Positions 15,129 through 23,414 of a DNA stretch of 26,064 nt are shown piece by piece. Each line of letters opens with the position of its first letter. The stretch's first letter is position 1. The notes under the pieces were generated by a model. That model was not told where the DNA came from. It saw nothing but the letters and a program-made list of their open reading frames with translations, and did no database searches. A program made the position numbers and the translations under genes. This stretch comes from an uncultured Rhodocyclaceae bacterium (GTDB lineage Bacteria; Pseudomonadota; Gammaproteobacteria; Burkholderiales; Rhodocyclaceae). The stretch covers positions 1 through 26,064 of the forward strand of contig CALAGF010000286.1 of NCBI GenBank assembly GCA_937892345.1, given 5' to 3'.

Positions 15129-15994
15129 ACCCAGTCCTCACGGACATCGGCCACCCGGAGTGCAACCCAGGGCGCGTAGATTGCAATGATCTCGTCGGCT
15201 TGTTCACGCAAGATGCCGGAGAGCGCCAAACGCCCTCCCGAACGGACATGCGCACAAATAGCCGGTGCAAGAACGCGGAGCGGATTCGAAAGGATGTTGG
15301 CCACCACGAGGTCATACTCACCCGCCAATGCCTCGGCTGAATCCGCAAACCGGGCGCTGACCGCGTTGCGTTCGGCATTGGCCTTGGCAGCCTCGACGGC
15401 AAGAGGATCGATATCGACCCCGGATACCTCGCCTGCACCCAGACGCGCTGCAGCAATCGCAAGAATGCCGCTACCACAACCGTAATCGAGCAGGCTTGCC
15501 CCCGGCATCACATTGCCTTCCAGCCATTCCAGGCAAAGGCGGGTGGTCGGATGTGAGCCAGTACCAAAGGCCATGCCCGGATCGAGCACCAGATTGATCG
15601 CGGCAGGATCCGGTGACTCATGCCACGAGGGCACGATCCACAGGCGCTCGGAAACACGAATCGGATCAAACTGAGATTGGGTCAACTGCACCCAGTTTTG
15701 CTCCTCCAGCGCTTCGACTGAAAAGGCCGGCACAGCGGCCAATCCAGCAGCGGTTGAAGCCTCCGCGAGCATCGCTGCCACATCTGCATCCGGTTCAAAC
15801 AGCGCCAGCACGCGGGAATGAGCCCACCCCGGCGTGTTGACCGAACCCGGCTCGCCGAACTGCGGCTGCTCATCCGGCGTACCTGCATCGGCATCCTCGA
15901 TGCTCGCCGACAAGGCGCCGATTTCCATCAGCGCATCGCACAGCGGCTCTGCCGTTGCTGCATCGGTGAAGAAGCTGACGTTTTGCCAAGCCAT
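15104..15994 (-). CDS. prmA: Ribosomal protein L11 methyltransferase PrmA
   Basis: Trimethylates ribosomal protein L11 using SAM. The 296-residue product has the N-terminal substrate-recognition domain (MAWQNVSFFTDAATAEPLCDALMEIGALSASIEDAD), the linker EEQNWVQLTQSQFDPIRV with the conserved ENW-type contact, the DPGMAFGTGSHPTTRLCLEWL block, SAM motif I LLDYGCGSGILAIAAARLGA, and VVANILSNPLRVLAP. All are characteristic of PrmA. It begins 2 bases after the accC stop and overlaps the following DUF3426 gene, so it is part of the same transcript. Confidence 0.96.
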   Translation of the reverse strand: MAWQNVSFFTDAATAEPLCDALMEIGALSASIEDADAGTPDEQPQFGEPGSVNTPGWAHSRVLALFEPDADVAAMLAEASTAAGLAAVPAFSVEALEEQNWVQLTQSQFDPIRVSERLWIVPSWHESPDPAAINLVLDPGMAFGTGSHPTTRLCLEWLEGNVMPGASLLDYGCGSGILAIAAARLGAGEVSGVDIDPLAVEAAKANAERNAVSARFADSAEALAGEYDLVVANILSNPLRVLAPAICAHVRSGGRLALSGILREQADEIIAIYAPWVALRVADVREDWVCLSGTRS

Positions 15995-15996
15995 GG

Positions 15997-17355
15997 TCAG
16001 GACTTGACCTCGCTCTTCTCGGCCAGCTTGTGCTCCAGATAGTGAATGCTGGTGCCACCTTCGTTGAAGCGGGCATCAAGCATCAATTCCTGATGCAGGG
16101 CAATATTGGTCTTGATCCCCTGAATGCTCATTTCCGACAGCGCGATCCGCATGCGACGAATGGCCTGATCACGGGTATCGCCATAAGCAATCACCTTGGC
16201 CACCATGGAATCGTAATGCGAAGGCACGCGATAACCCTGGTAGATGTGCGAATCGACGCGGATACCCGGGCCGCCCGGCGGATGATAAAACTCGATCTTG
16301 CCGGGAGAAGGCACAAACGTGAAGGGATCTTCGGCGTTAATGCGGCATTCGATCGCATGGCCGCGCATCGCGACGTCCTTTTGCCGATAGCGCAGCTTTT
16401 CGCCAAAGGCAACACGAATCTGCTCCTGAACGATGTCGACCCCGGTAATCATTTCAGTCACCGGATGCTCAACCTGCACCCGCGTGTTCATTTCGATGAA
16501 GTAAAACTCACCATCTTCGAAGAGGAACTCGAAAGTCCCTGCGCCACGATAGCCAATCTTGCGGCAAGCCTCGGCGCAGCGCTCACCAATGCGGGCAATC
16601 AGACGGGCCGGAATGTGCGGCGCAGGCGCCTCTTCAATTACCTTCTGGTGCCGACGCTGCATTGAACAGTCGCGCTCACCCAGATAGATGGCGTTCTTGT
16701 GCTGGTCAGCCAGCACCTGAATTTCGACGTGCCGCGGGTTTTCCAGGAATTTTTCCATGTAGACCGCAGGATTGCCGAAAAACTGCCCGGCTTCCTGACG
16801 CGTCATGGCCACCGCATTCACCAGGGCTGCCTCGGTATGCACCACGCGCATGCCCCGGCCACCACCGCCACCAGCGGCCTTGATGATTACCGGATAGCCG
16901 ATGCTGCGGGCAATTTTGACGATTTCCTTGGGATCCTCGGGCAAGGCCCCTTCGGAACCGGGAACGCAAGGGACGCCGGCAGCCTTCATGGCATCCTTGG
17001 CCGAGACCTTGTCGCCCATCAGGCGAATGGTTTCGGCTCGCGGACCGATGAAGACAAAACCGGAAGTTTCGACGCGCTCGGCGAAATCGGCATTCTCGGA
17101 AAGGAAACCGTAGCCCGGGTGGATCGCCTCGGCATCGGTGACTTCAGCAGCCGAAATGATCGCCGGGACGTTGAGGTAGCTTTGCGCCGACGCCGCCGGA
17201 CCAATGCACACCGATTCGTCGGCCAGCTTGACGTACTTTGCATCGCGGTCGGCCTCGGAATGCACGACGACCGTCTTGATACCCAGTTCGCGACAGGCGC
17301 GCTGGATGCGGAGGGCGATTTCCCCCCGATTCGCAATCAGGATTTTCTCGAACAT
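15997..17355 (-). CDS. accC: Acetyl-CoA carboxylase, biotin carboxylase subunit
   Basis: ATP-grasp enzyme that carboxylates biotin on AccB, the first half-reaction of malonyl-CoA synthesis. At 452 residues it matches the family. It starts MFEKILIANRGEIALRIQRACRELGI and has the HPGYGFLSENADFA strand, the Gly-rich ATP loop KAAGGGGGRGMRVV, QVLADQHKNAIYLGERDCSMQRRHQKVIEEAPAP, the metal-binding EFLFEDGEFYFIEMNTRVQVEHPVTE, and the C-terminal KTNIALHQELM block. It lies 10 bases after the accB stop. The subunits AccA and AccD are not in this window. Confidence 0.98.
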   Translation of the reverse strand: MFEKILIANRGEIALRIQRACRELGIKTVVVHSEADRDAKYVKLADESVCIGPAASAQSYLNVPAIISAAEVTDAEAIHPGYGFLSENADFAERVETSGFVFIGPRAETIRLMGDKVSAKDAMKAAGVPCVPGSEGALPEDPKEIVKIARSIGYPVIIKAAGGGGGRGMRVVHTEAALVNAVAMTRQEAGQFFGNPAVYMEKFLENPRHVEIQVLADQHKNAIYLGERDCSMQRRHQKVIEEAPAPHIPARLIARIGERCAEACRKIGYRGAGTFEFLFEDGEFYFIEMNTRVQVEHPVTEMITGVDIVQEQIRVAFGEKLRYRQKDVAMRGHAIECRINAEDPFTFVPSPGKIEFYHPPGGPGIRVDSHIYQGYRVPSHYDSMVAKVIAYGDTRDQAIRRMRIALSEMSIQGIKTNIALHQELMLDARFNEGGTSIHYLEHKLAEKSEVKS

Positions 17356-17365
17356 GATCGCGGCC

Positions 17366-17824
17366 TCAGCCGATCACAAACAGCGGTTCGCCGAATTCCA
17401 CGGGTTCGCCATTGTCGAGCAGGATGGCCTTGACCGTGCCGTCAGCATCCGATTCGATCTCATTGAGCAGCTTCATGGCTTCGATGATGCACAGCGTATC
17501 GCCCTTCTTGACCACACTGCCAATCTGAACGAAGGCAGCGGCACCAGGAGACGGAGAACGGTAGAACGAGCCCACCATCGGTGACTTGACGACGTGGCCT
17601 TCGGGCAAATCATCCTCGTCATCGAGGTTGACCGCAGAAGCGGCCGGAGCGGGCGCCATCGGCGCCTGGGCCATTTGAGGCATGGCATAGTGCTGCATCG
17701 GGGCAACACCACCAGCAAAATGCTTGGCGATCCGTACCTTTTCTTCACCTTCGGTGACTTCGAGTTCGGAAATGCCGGATTCCTGAACCAGATCGATCAG
17801 TTTCTTGAGCTTGCGCAGATCCAT
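17366..17824 (-). CDS. accB: Biotin carboxyl carrier protein of acetyl-CoA carboxylase
   Basis: Carries the biotin that shuttles CO2 between AccC and the AccAD transferase. The 152-residue product has the N-terminal helix pair (MDLRKLKKLIDLVQESGISELEVTEGEEKVRIAK), a Pro/Ala/Met/Gln-rich linker (about residues 40-65), and the biotinyl domain with the thumb-type insertion PMVGSFYRSPSPGAAAFVQIG and the modified Lys118 in EAMKLLNEI. A good AGGAG ribosome site is present. Two small hairpins separate it from aroQ upstream. In several bacteria AccB represses its own operon; nothing here shows that directly. Confidence 0.97.
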   Translation of the reverse strand: MDLRKLKKLIDLVQESGISELEVTEGEEKVRIAKHFAGGVAPMQHYAMPQMAQAPMAPAPAASAVNLDDEDDLPEGHVVKSPMVGSFYRSPSPGAAAFVQIGSVVKKGDTLCIIEAMKLLNEIESDADGTVKAILLDNGEPVEFGEPLFVIG

Positions 17825-17844
17825 GGGTAACTCCTAAATTTTGG

Positions 17845-17879
17845 GCGCCGACACGGCGCGGGAAGCGGATGAACCGCTT
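17845..17879 (-). repeat. Two tandem hairpins between aroQ and accB
   Basis: On the reverse strand AAGCGG-TTCAT-CCGCTT begins at the aroQ stop and is followed after three bases by GCGCCG-TGT-CGGCGC. Neither is followed by a run of T, so they are not classic terminators. They could set the relative amounts of aroQ and accBC mRNA by stalling or processing. Confidence 0.5.
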
Positions 17880-18360
17880 ATTGATCCAGATTGATTTTGT
17901 TGAGCAGATATTCGAGCGCCAGCCGGTAGCCCTCGTGTCCGAGACCACAGATGACGCCGATCGCCAGATCGGAGAAATATGAGTGATGCCGGAATGGCTC
18001 GCGGGCATGTACGTTCGACAGATGCACCTCGACAAAAGGAATGGCCACAGCGCTCAGCGCATCGCGAAGGGCGACGCTGGTATGCGTGTAAGCCGCAGGA
18101 TTGATGATGATCGCCCGAACCCCTTGTTCGCGTGCCGCGTGGATACGCTCAATCAACGCACCTTCGTGGTTACTCTGGAAAGCCTCGAGTTCCACACCGG
18201 CACGCTCAGCCAGTTGGGCCAAGGCCAGATTGATGTCAGCCAGCGTGGTGCGGCCGTAATGTTCGGGTTCGCGCGTACCGAGCAAGTTGAGATTAGGCCC
18301 GTGCATTACCAGAACACGGGGCTTTTCGACCGGCCCGGAAGCAGTTTTTCGCTTCGTCAT
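17878..18360 (-). CDS. aroQ: 3-Dehydroquinate dehydratase, type II
   Basis: Cytoplasmic dodecameric enzyme of the shikimate pathway that converts 3-dehydroquinate to 3-dehydroshikimate. The 160-residue product has the hallmark VLVMHGPNLNLLGTREPEHYG with the catalytic Tyr35 (and Arg30 in the mobile loop), FQSNHEGALIERIH, IINPAAYTHTSVALRDAL, and VEVHLSNVHAREPFRHHSYFS with the catalytic His. A 13-residue basic N-terminal extension (MTKRKTASGPVEK) precedes the first strand; no other start fits better. aroQ-accB-accC is a conserved order in proteobacteria. Confidence 0.96.
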   Translation of the reverse strand: MTKRKTASGPVEKPRVLVMHGPNLNLLGTREPEHYGRTTLADINLALAQLAERAGVELEAFQSNHEGALIERIHAAREQGVRAIIINPAAYTHTSVALRDALSAVAIPFVEVHLSNVHAREPFRHHSYFSDLAIGVICGLGHEGYRLALEYLLNKINLDQ

Positions 18361-18399
18361 AGCTGCAAGTTTGCCGCAAATCGCTGCAACTTGTCCAGT

Positions 18400-18990
18400 C
18401 TATTCCTCCAGCAGCGCCGCCAAGGCAGGAGCACGGATTCTTGCCCGGGGCCGGCCATCGCGGTGCTTCATCGCAACGCGCTCCATCCCCTGCGCCATTA
18501 CAATCAGATTCGCATCCGCCACATCGGTTGCAATACGCAGTACAGCTTCGACCTTGTCACTGCGTGAGTCGCCATGCACAACATCTATCCCGCGGTTGAG
18601 CAGGAAAATTTCCACTTCCTTGGCGCTATCTGCAAACAACAGGATATCAATGTGCGAATGCTCTCCGGCCGTGCCATCCAGCACCGATCCGGTCAGGTAG
18701 GGATTGAAGATTTCAAGTATCTGCAGCAATTCAAGCGCCGAGCGGCGCAACGCCGCAATCAACTCGGCATGCCCTTCGCCCTGATACAGACTGCGATAGG
18801 CACGCAACTCAGCCTCAACCTCGGCGTTATCCGGCAAGGCCGTATGTTCGGGCAAACCCAGCTGCCGCGCAGCTTTGCGCTTGGCGTGATAATAGTCATC
18901 GACCCCGTCCTCGGCCATCAGGCGGGCCGCCGCTGCGGCAATGGCAGTACGCAGGCCGTGGTCTGTACGCAGGCGTTCGTGGCGGGGCAT
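18400..18990 (-). CDS. Conserved hypothetical protein with nucleotidyltransferase-like region
   Basis: A 196-residue cytoplasmic protein that I do not recognise by name. Its N-terminal half is Ala/Arg-rich and helical (GLRTAIAAAAARLMAEDGVDDYYHAKRKAARQLG, then AELRAYRSLYQGEGHAELIAALRRSALELLQIL). The second half has NPYLTGSVLDGTAGEHSHIDILLFADSAKEVEIFLLNRGIDV, which follows the GS...(D/E)h(D/E) layout of minimal nucleotidyltransferases, but the first acidic position appears to be His, so catalysis is doubtful. The C-terminus is basic (KHRDGRPRARIRAPALAALLEE). It is the first gene of the probable aroQ-accBC-prmA transcript and is divergent from mpl by 50 bases. Confidence 0.75.
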   Translation of the reverse strand: MPRHERLRTDHGLRTAIAAAAARLMAEDGVDDYYHAKRKAARQLGLPEHTALPDNAEVEAELRAYRSLYQGEGHAELIAALRRSALELLQILEIFNPYLTGSVLDGTAGEHSHIDILLFADSAKEVEIFLLNRGIDVVHGDSRSDKVEAVLRIATDVADANLIVMAQGMERVAMKHRDGRPRARIRAPALAALLEE

Positions 18991-19006
18991 GATTCGTCGC
19001 TCAGGG

Positions 19007-19012
19007 TAAAAT
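19007..19012 (+). promoter_or_regulatory. -10 box (TAAAAT) before mpl
   Basis: CAGGG-TAAAAT-CCG lies 28 bases before the mpl ATG and matches the flanks of the box at 2536. No convincing -35 was seen. Confidence 0.4.
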
Positions 19013-19040
19013 CCGTTTCATTCTAACCACAGTACGTGAC

Positions 19041-20387
19041 ATGCACATTCACATTCTCGGCATCTGCGGCACCTTCATGGGTGGTATCGCACAACTCGCA
19101 GTGGCCGCCGGCCACAAGGTCACCGGCTGTGACGCCAACGTTTACCCGCCGATGAGCGATCAGTTACGCGGCGCCGGCATTGAGCTGATCGAAGGCTTTG
19201 ATACCGCGCAACTGGCCCAGAAACCGGACATCTTCGTTGTGGGGAATGCCATTTCTCGTGGCAACCCCTTGCTCGAAGCCATTCTGGACCAGGGCCTGCC
19301 CTATGTTTCCGGCCCGCAATGGCTGGCAGAAAACGTGTTGCAGGGGCGCTGGGTGCTCGGCGTCGCCGGCACCCACGGCAAAACCACAACCAGTTCGATG
19401 CTGGCCTGGATTCTTGAAGATGCGCACATGGCGCCGGGCTTCCTGATTGGTGGCGTACCGCTCAATTTCGGCGTCTCGGCACGACTGGGCGAAACCCCCT
19501 TTTTCGTTATTGAAGCCGATGAATACGACACGGCTTTTTGCGACAAGCGCTCGAAATTCATCCACTACCGACCGCGGACTGTGATCCTGAACAATCTTGA
19601 GTTCGATCACGCCGACATCTTCAGCGATCTGGCCGCCATCGAAACCCAGTTTCACCACCTTGTCCGCACCCTTCCAAGCACCGGCCTGGTCGTAACGAAT
19701 GCCGGCGAAGCCAGCCTTGAGCGCGTGCTGACACGAGGCTGCTGGACCCCGGTCAGCCGCTTTGCCGACCCGGCTGGCTACCACGCATGCGGCGATGATG
19801 CCGATGGCAGCCTGATTCTGAACGGCCCGGAAGGTGAAATCGGCCGCACCCATTGGGCGCTTTCCGGGCGCCATAATCGGGACAATGCTTGTGCTGCGCT
19901 GATTGCCGCCCGCCACGTGGGCGTCCCTTTCGACAAGGGCCTTGAAGCACTGAGTCGCTTCGTCAATGTCAAACGGCGCATGGAAGTTCGCGGCACAGTC
20001 CGCGACATCACGGTCTACGACGATTTTGCCCATCATCCAACTGCGATAGAAACCACCGTCGCCGGCCTGCGTCGCAAGGTGGGTGCAGCACGGATTATTG
20101 CCGTACTGGAACCGCGCTCGAACACCATGAAGCTGGGCACGATGAAATCCCAACTGCCGGATAGCCTGCACGAAGTCGACCTCGCCTTTTGTTACGCCGG
20201 CAACCTCGGCTGGGATGCCCGCGAAGCACTTGCCCCCATGGGAGAGCGCGCCCGCGTGGAAGACGATCTCGACACCCTGATCAATGCGATTGTGGCCACC
20301 GCCCGCCCCGGCGACCAAATTCTGGTCATGAGCAACGGCGGCTTTGGCGGCATTCACGGCAAGCTTCTCGAAAGGCTGGCTGCATGA
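19041..20387 (+). CDS. mpl: UDP-N-acetylmuramate:L-alanyl-gamma-D-glutamyl-meso-diaminopimelate ligase
   Basis: Recycles the cell-wall tripeptide by ligating it to UDP-MurNAc. The 448-residue Mur-ligase-family product starts MHIHILGICGTFMGGIAQLAVAAGHKVTGCD, where the GTFM form of the N-terminal loop distinguishes Mpl from MurC. It has the ATP loop GVAGTHGKTTTSSM at about residue 110, VIEADEYDTAFCDKRSKFIHY, NNLEFDHADIF, GRHNRDNACAALIAA, and the C-terminal DDFAHHPTAIETT. A TAAAAT box at 19007-19012 may start transcription. The last codon overlaps the SCO lipoprotein start (ATGA), an unrelated function that is simply coupled. Confidence 0.96.
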   Translation: MHIHILGICGTFMGGIAQLAVAAGHKVTGCDANVYPPMSDQLRGAGIELIEGFDTAQLAQKPDIFVVGNAISRGNPLLEAILDQGLPYVSGPQWLAENVLQGRWVLGVAGTHGKTTTSSMLAWILEDAHMAPGFLIGGVPLNFGVSARLGETPFFVIEADEYDTAFCDKRSKFIHYRPRTVILNNLEFDHADIFSDLAAIETQFHHLVRTLPSTGLVVTNAGEASLERVLTRGCWTPVSRFADPAGYHACGDDADGSLILNGPEGEIGRTHWALSGRHNRDNACAALIAARHVGVPFDKGLEALSRFVNVKRRMEVRGTVRDITVYDDFAHHPTAIETTVAGLRRKVGAARIIAVLEPRSNTMKLGTMKSQLPDSLHEVDLAFCYAGNLGWDAREALAPMGERARVEDDLDTLINAIVATARPGDQILVMSNGGFGGIHGKLLERLAA

Positions 20388-20971
20388 AGAGGCGTGCTTT
20401 TCTTGCCTTGTTTGCCGCGCTTTCCCTGACCGCCTGCAGCCAACCGCCGGCGGTTTTCAAGAACCAGGATCTGACGTCCGAAAAGATATTTCCCTCGGCA
20501 AATCTGGTCGGTGCAGACGGTCGACCGCAGGATTTGACCTATTTTCGAAGCAAGGTGCTGATCGTCTTTTTCGGCTACACCAGCTGTCCCGACATTTGCC
20601 CATCTGCGATGCGCAAATTCGCCTCAGTGCTGGGCAATATGCGCTCAGCCGATGCCGACCAGATACAAGTTGTGTTTATCTCCGTCGATCCAGCGCGCGA
20701 CACTTCGGAAAAAGCCGACACCTACGTCAAATGGTTCAACCCCCGCTTTATCGGATTAACCGGTAGCGAGCAGCAAATTGCAGACGTTGCCAGTCAATTC
20801 AAGGCTTATTACAGCAAACAGCCCGTCGCAGGCGGCATGGGCTACGTAATGGACCACAGTGCCAGCGCCTATGTTCTGGATAAAAAAGCTCAGCTTCGCC
20901 TGTCAATTCCGGAAGCCGCCGACGTCGGGTCGATCAAGGACGATCTGAGCCAACTGTTGCAAGAACCATAA
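20384..20971 (+). CDS. SCO1/SenC-family copper-chaperone lipoprotein
   Basis: A membrane-anchored periplasmic protein of the SCO family, which delivers copper to the CuA centre of cytochrome oxidase or acts as a thiol reductase. The ATG at 20384 overlaps the mpl stop and gives a lipoprotein signal (MKRRAFLALFAALSLTAC, lipid-modified Cys18). The thioredoxin-like fold carries the copper-binding Cys68 and Cys72 in FFGYTSCPDICPSAM and the third ligand His158 in VMDHSASAYV. Residues 96-105 (VVFISVDPAR) are the typical core strand. At 195 residues it is full length. No oxidase genes are nearby. Confidence 0.93.
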   Translation: MKRRAFLALFAALSLTACSQPPAVFKNQDLTSEKIFPSANLVGADGRPQDLTYFRSKVLIVFFGYTSCPDICPSAMRKFASVLGNMRSADADQIQVVFISVDPARDTSEKADTYVKWFNPRFIGLTGSEQQIADVASQFKAYYSKQPVAGGMGYVMDHSASAYVLDKKAQLRLSIPEAADVGSIKDDLSQLLQEP

Positions 20972-20999
20972 AAAAAGGCCCCGCAAAATGCGAGGCCTT
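20972..20999 (-). terminator. Rho-independent terminator of maeB
   Basis: AAGGCC-C-CGC pairs with GCG-A-GGCCTT around an AAAAT loop (20975-20999). On the reverse strand the stem is followed by seven T, so it is a strong terminator for maeB, about 25 bases past its stop. On the plus strand the tail TTCTCTG is poor, so termination of the SCO gene would be weaker. Confidence 0.88.
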
Positions 21000-21024
21000 C
21001 TCTGAACCGGGAAATCTCCGGAAA

Positions 21025-23301
21025 TCAGCGTTCCATCGACTCCACAACCGCCAGCGCCGTCATGTTCACCAGCCGGCGCACGGTGGCGGTCGATGTCAGC
21101 ACATGCACCGGGCGAGCGACACCCAGCAGGATGGGGCCAATCGTCACCCCTTCACCCGCCGTCATTTTCAACAGGTTGTAGGAGATATTTGCGGCGTCGA
21201 TATTCGGCATCACCAGCAGATTGGCTTCGCCCTTGAGCGGAGAGTCCGGATTGGCTTCCCGACGCACATCTTCGTTCAACGCGGAATCGCCATGCATTTC
21301 ACCATCGACTTCCAGTTCCCCACCCGACATAGCCGACACCAGCCCGGCAGCAACGCTCATCTTGCGCGCTGACTCGGAATTGCCAGAGCCAAAATTGGAG
21401 TGTGAGAGCAATGCGGCCTTCGGATGGCTGCCAAAACGCTTGACCTGTTCGGCGGCCATCAACGTCATCTCCGCAATTTCCTCCGCATTCGGATTTTCGT
21501 TAACGTGCGTATCGCAAATAAACAGTGAGCGCCCCGGCAGCATCAGGTAATTCATCGCCGCCAGCGTATGCACGCCCTGGCGCTTGCCGATGATCTGGCT
21601 GATCACACCCAGATGGTGGCTGTACTGGCCGGTCATGCCGCAAATCAAACCGTCGGCGTAGCCGAGCTTGAGCAGCATGGCGCCGATCACCGTCGGCTTG
21701 CGACGCAGGGTTTCCTTGGCAATCGCAGGAGTCACGCCACGGCGCACCATCAGCTTGTGATAAGCCTGCCAGCATTCGCGGTAACGTTCGTCGGATTCCG
21801 GATTGACCACATCGAAATCAACACCGGGCTTGATGCGCAGCTTGGCTTTTTCGAGACGGTGAGCAATCACTTCCGGACGACCGATCAGGATCGGACGGGC
21901 GAATTTTTCTTCGATCACAACCTGAACAGCACGCAAAACACGCTCATCTTCGCCTTCCGCGAAAATGATGCGCTTGCCTTGGGCCTGACGCGCAGCCTGG
22001 AAGATGGCACGCATGCCAACGCCGGTGTGGTAAACAAACTCTGACAACTTGGCGCGGTAGGCATCCCAATCGGTAATTGGACGGGTGGCCACGCCGGAAT
22101 CCATGGCTGCCTGCGCGACTGCAGGTGCGATCTTGACGATCAGACGCGGATCGAAAGGCTTGGGAATGAGGTATTCCGGGCCAAAGGAGAGATCGTGGCC
22201 GGGGTATGCCATGGCCACTTCATCGGTCACTTCGGCTTCTGCAAGTTCGGCAATGGCGCGCACCGAGGCCATTTTCATTTCTTCGGTAATACGCGTGGCC
22301 CCGACATCGAGTGCACCACGGAAAATGAAGGGGAAGCACAGCACGTTATTGACCTGGTTCACGTAGTCGGAACGGCCGGTGGCGATAATCGCATCCGGAC
22401 GCACGGCCTTGACCAGTTCCGGCATGATCTCCGGCGTCGGATTGGCCAGCGCGAAAACCATCGGCTTGTCGGCCATCGTCACGACCATTTCCTGCTTGAC
22501 GACACCGGCAGCGGAAAGACCGAGGAAAATGTCGGCACCGACCAGTGCTTCACCAAGCGTGCGCTTGTCGGTGTTCTGGGCGTAGCGCGCCTTGGTTTCA
22601 TCCATGCCGCCTGGGCGACCAACGTAAATGACGCCCTTGGAATCGCAAATGGTAATGTTCTCGCGCTTGACGCCAAGGTCGCACCACAGATTTACGCAAG
22701 AAATGGCGGCGGCACCGGCACCCGAGACCACTACCTTGATCTCGCCGATTTTCTTGTCGACCACCTTCAAACCATTCAGCATTGCGGCGGCAGAAATAAT
22801 GGCCGTGCCGTGCTGGTCATCGTGGAAGACCGGAATGTTCATCCGCTCCTTCAGCTTCTGCTCAATGTAGAAGCATTCCGGCGCCTTGATATCTTCGAGG
22901 TTGATCCCGCCGAGCGTCGGCTCCAGCGCTGCGATCATGTCGATCAGCTTGTCCGGATCATTCTCGGCCAGCTCGATATCGAACACGTCGATCCCGGCAA
23001 ATTTCTTGAACAGGCAGCCCTTGCCTTCCATGACCGGCTTGGAGGCCAGTGGGCCGATATTGCCAAGACCCAGCACCGCCGTACCGTTGGTCACCACCCC
23101 CACCAGATTGGCGCGCGAGGTGTATTCGGCAGCGGAGGCCGGATCCTCTACGATGGCATCGCAGGCAGCAGCAACGCCCGGAGAGTAAGCCAGCGCGAGA
23201 TCGCGTTGATTGGTCAGGCCCTTGGTCGGGCGGACGGAAATCTTGCCCGGCGTGGGCCAACGATGATATTCGAGAGCGGCTTCGCGCAGATCCTTTTCCA
23301 C
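21025..23301 (-). CDS. maeB: NADP-dependent malic enzyme with C-terminal phosphotransacetylase-like domain
   Basis: Oxidatively decarboxylates malate to pyruvate with NADP. The product is 758 residues, the size of the MaeB two-domain type. The start is GTG at 23301, supported by a perfect AGGAGA site five bases away. The malic domain spans residues 1 to about 430: ALEYHRWPTPGKISVRPTK, DLALAYSPGVAAAC, GNIGPLASKPVMEGKGCLFKKFAGIDVFDIE, the metal site FHDDQHGTAI, the NADP loop VVSGAGAAAISC, and FALANPTPEI. The rest resembles phosphate acetyltransferase (FAEGEDERVLRAVQV, ADGLICGMTGQYSHHLGVI, LVMPNIDAANISYNLLKM) and in known MaeB proteins is regulatory (acetyl-CoA sensing) rather than catalytic. 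It is monocistronic, with its own terminator. Confidence 0.96.
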   Translation of the reverse strand: MEKDLREAALEYHRWPTPGKISVRPTKGLTNQRDLALAYSPGVAAACDAIVEDPASAAEYTSRANLVGVVTNGTAVLGLGNIGPLASKPVMEGKGCLFKKFAGIDVFDIELAENDPDKLIDMIAALEPTLGGINLEDIKAPECFYIEQKLKERMNIPVFHDDQHGTAIISAAAMLNGLKVVDKKIGEIKVVVSGAGAAAISCVNLWCDLGVKRENITICDSKGVIYVGRPGGMDETKARYAQNTDKRTLGEALVGADIFLGLSAAGVVKQEMVVTMADKPMVFALANPTPEIMPELVKAVRPDAIIATGRSDYVNQVNNVLCFPFIFRGALDVGATRITEEMKMASVRAIAELAEAEVTDEVAMAYPGHDLSFGPEYLIPKPFDPRLIVKIAPAVAQAAMDSGVATRPITDWDAYRAKLSEFVYHTGVGMRAIFQAARQAQGKRIIFAEGEDERVLRAVQVVIEEKFARPILIGRPEVIAHRLEKAKLRIKPGVDFDVVNPESDERYRECWQAYHKLMVRRGVTPAIAKETLRRKPTVIGAMLLKLGYADGLICGMTGQYSHHLGVISQIIGKRQGVHTLAAMNYLMLPGRSLFICDTHVNENPNAEEIAEMTLMAAEQVKRFGSHPKAALLSHSNFGSGNSESARKMSVAAGLVSAMSGGELEVDGEMHGDSALNEDVRREANPDSPLKGEANLLVMPNIDAANISYNLLKMTAGEGVTIGPILLGVARPVHVLTSTATVRRLVNMTALAVVESMER

Positions 23302-23371
23302 GGATTCTCCTGGGGATTTTGGTAGTAGGGAAAACCCGTTAGATTACTCCAATCGTTGTACAGCTGGAAGC

Positions 23372-23407
23372 GTAATTCATAATTACCGATCAGAATCTGT
23401 AGCCCAA
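23372..23407 (-). promoter_or_regulatory. Candidate maeB promoter overlapping a perfect 15-base palindrome
   Basis: On the reverse strand TTGGGC (23407-23402) and TAATTA (23385-23380) are 16 bases apart. The -10 lies inside GTAATT-ATG-AATTAC (23386-23372), a perfect inverted repeat that could be an operator. The maeB GTG is 70 bases downstream of the palindrome. Both calls are weak on their own. Confidence 0.3.
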
Positions 23408-23414
23408 GCGCATA

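Noticed and set aside
19164..20357. 397-codon reverse-strand ORF antisense to mpl
   Set aside because: It mirrors the mpl coding sequence and shows no domain pattern of its own.
20189..20383. Upstream extension of the SCO lipoprotein frame
   Set aside because: It overlaps mpl, and only the ATG at 20384 gives the lipoprotein signal.
22195..23325. 376-codon plus-strand ORF antisense to maeB
   Set aside because: The sequence is His/Gly/Arg-rich antisense to a full, motif-complete malic enzyme; it is a shadow frame.
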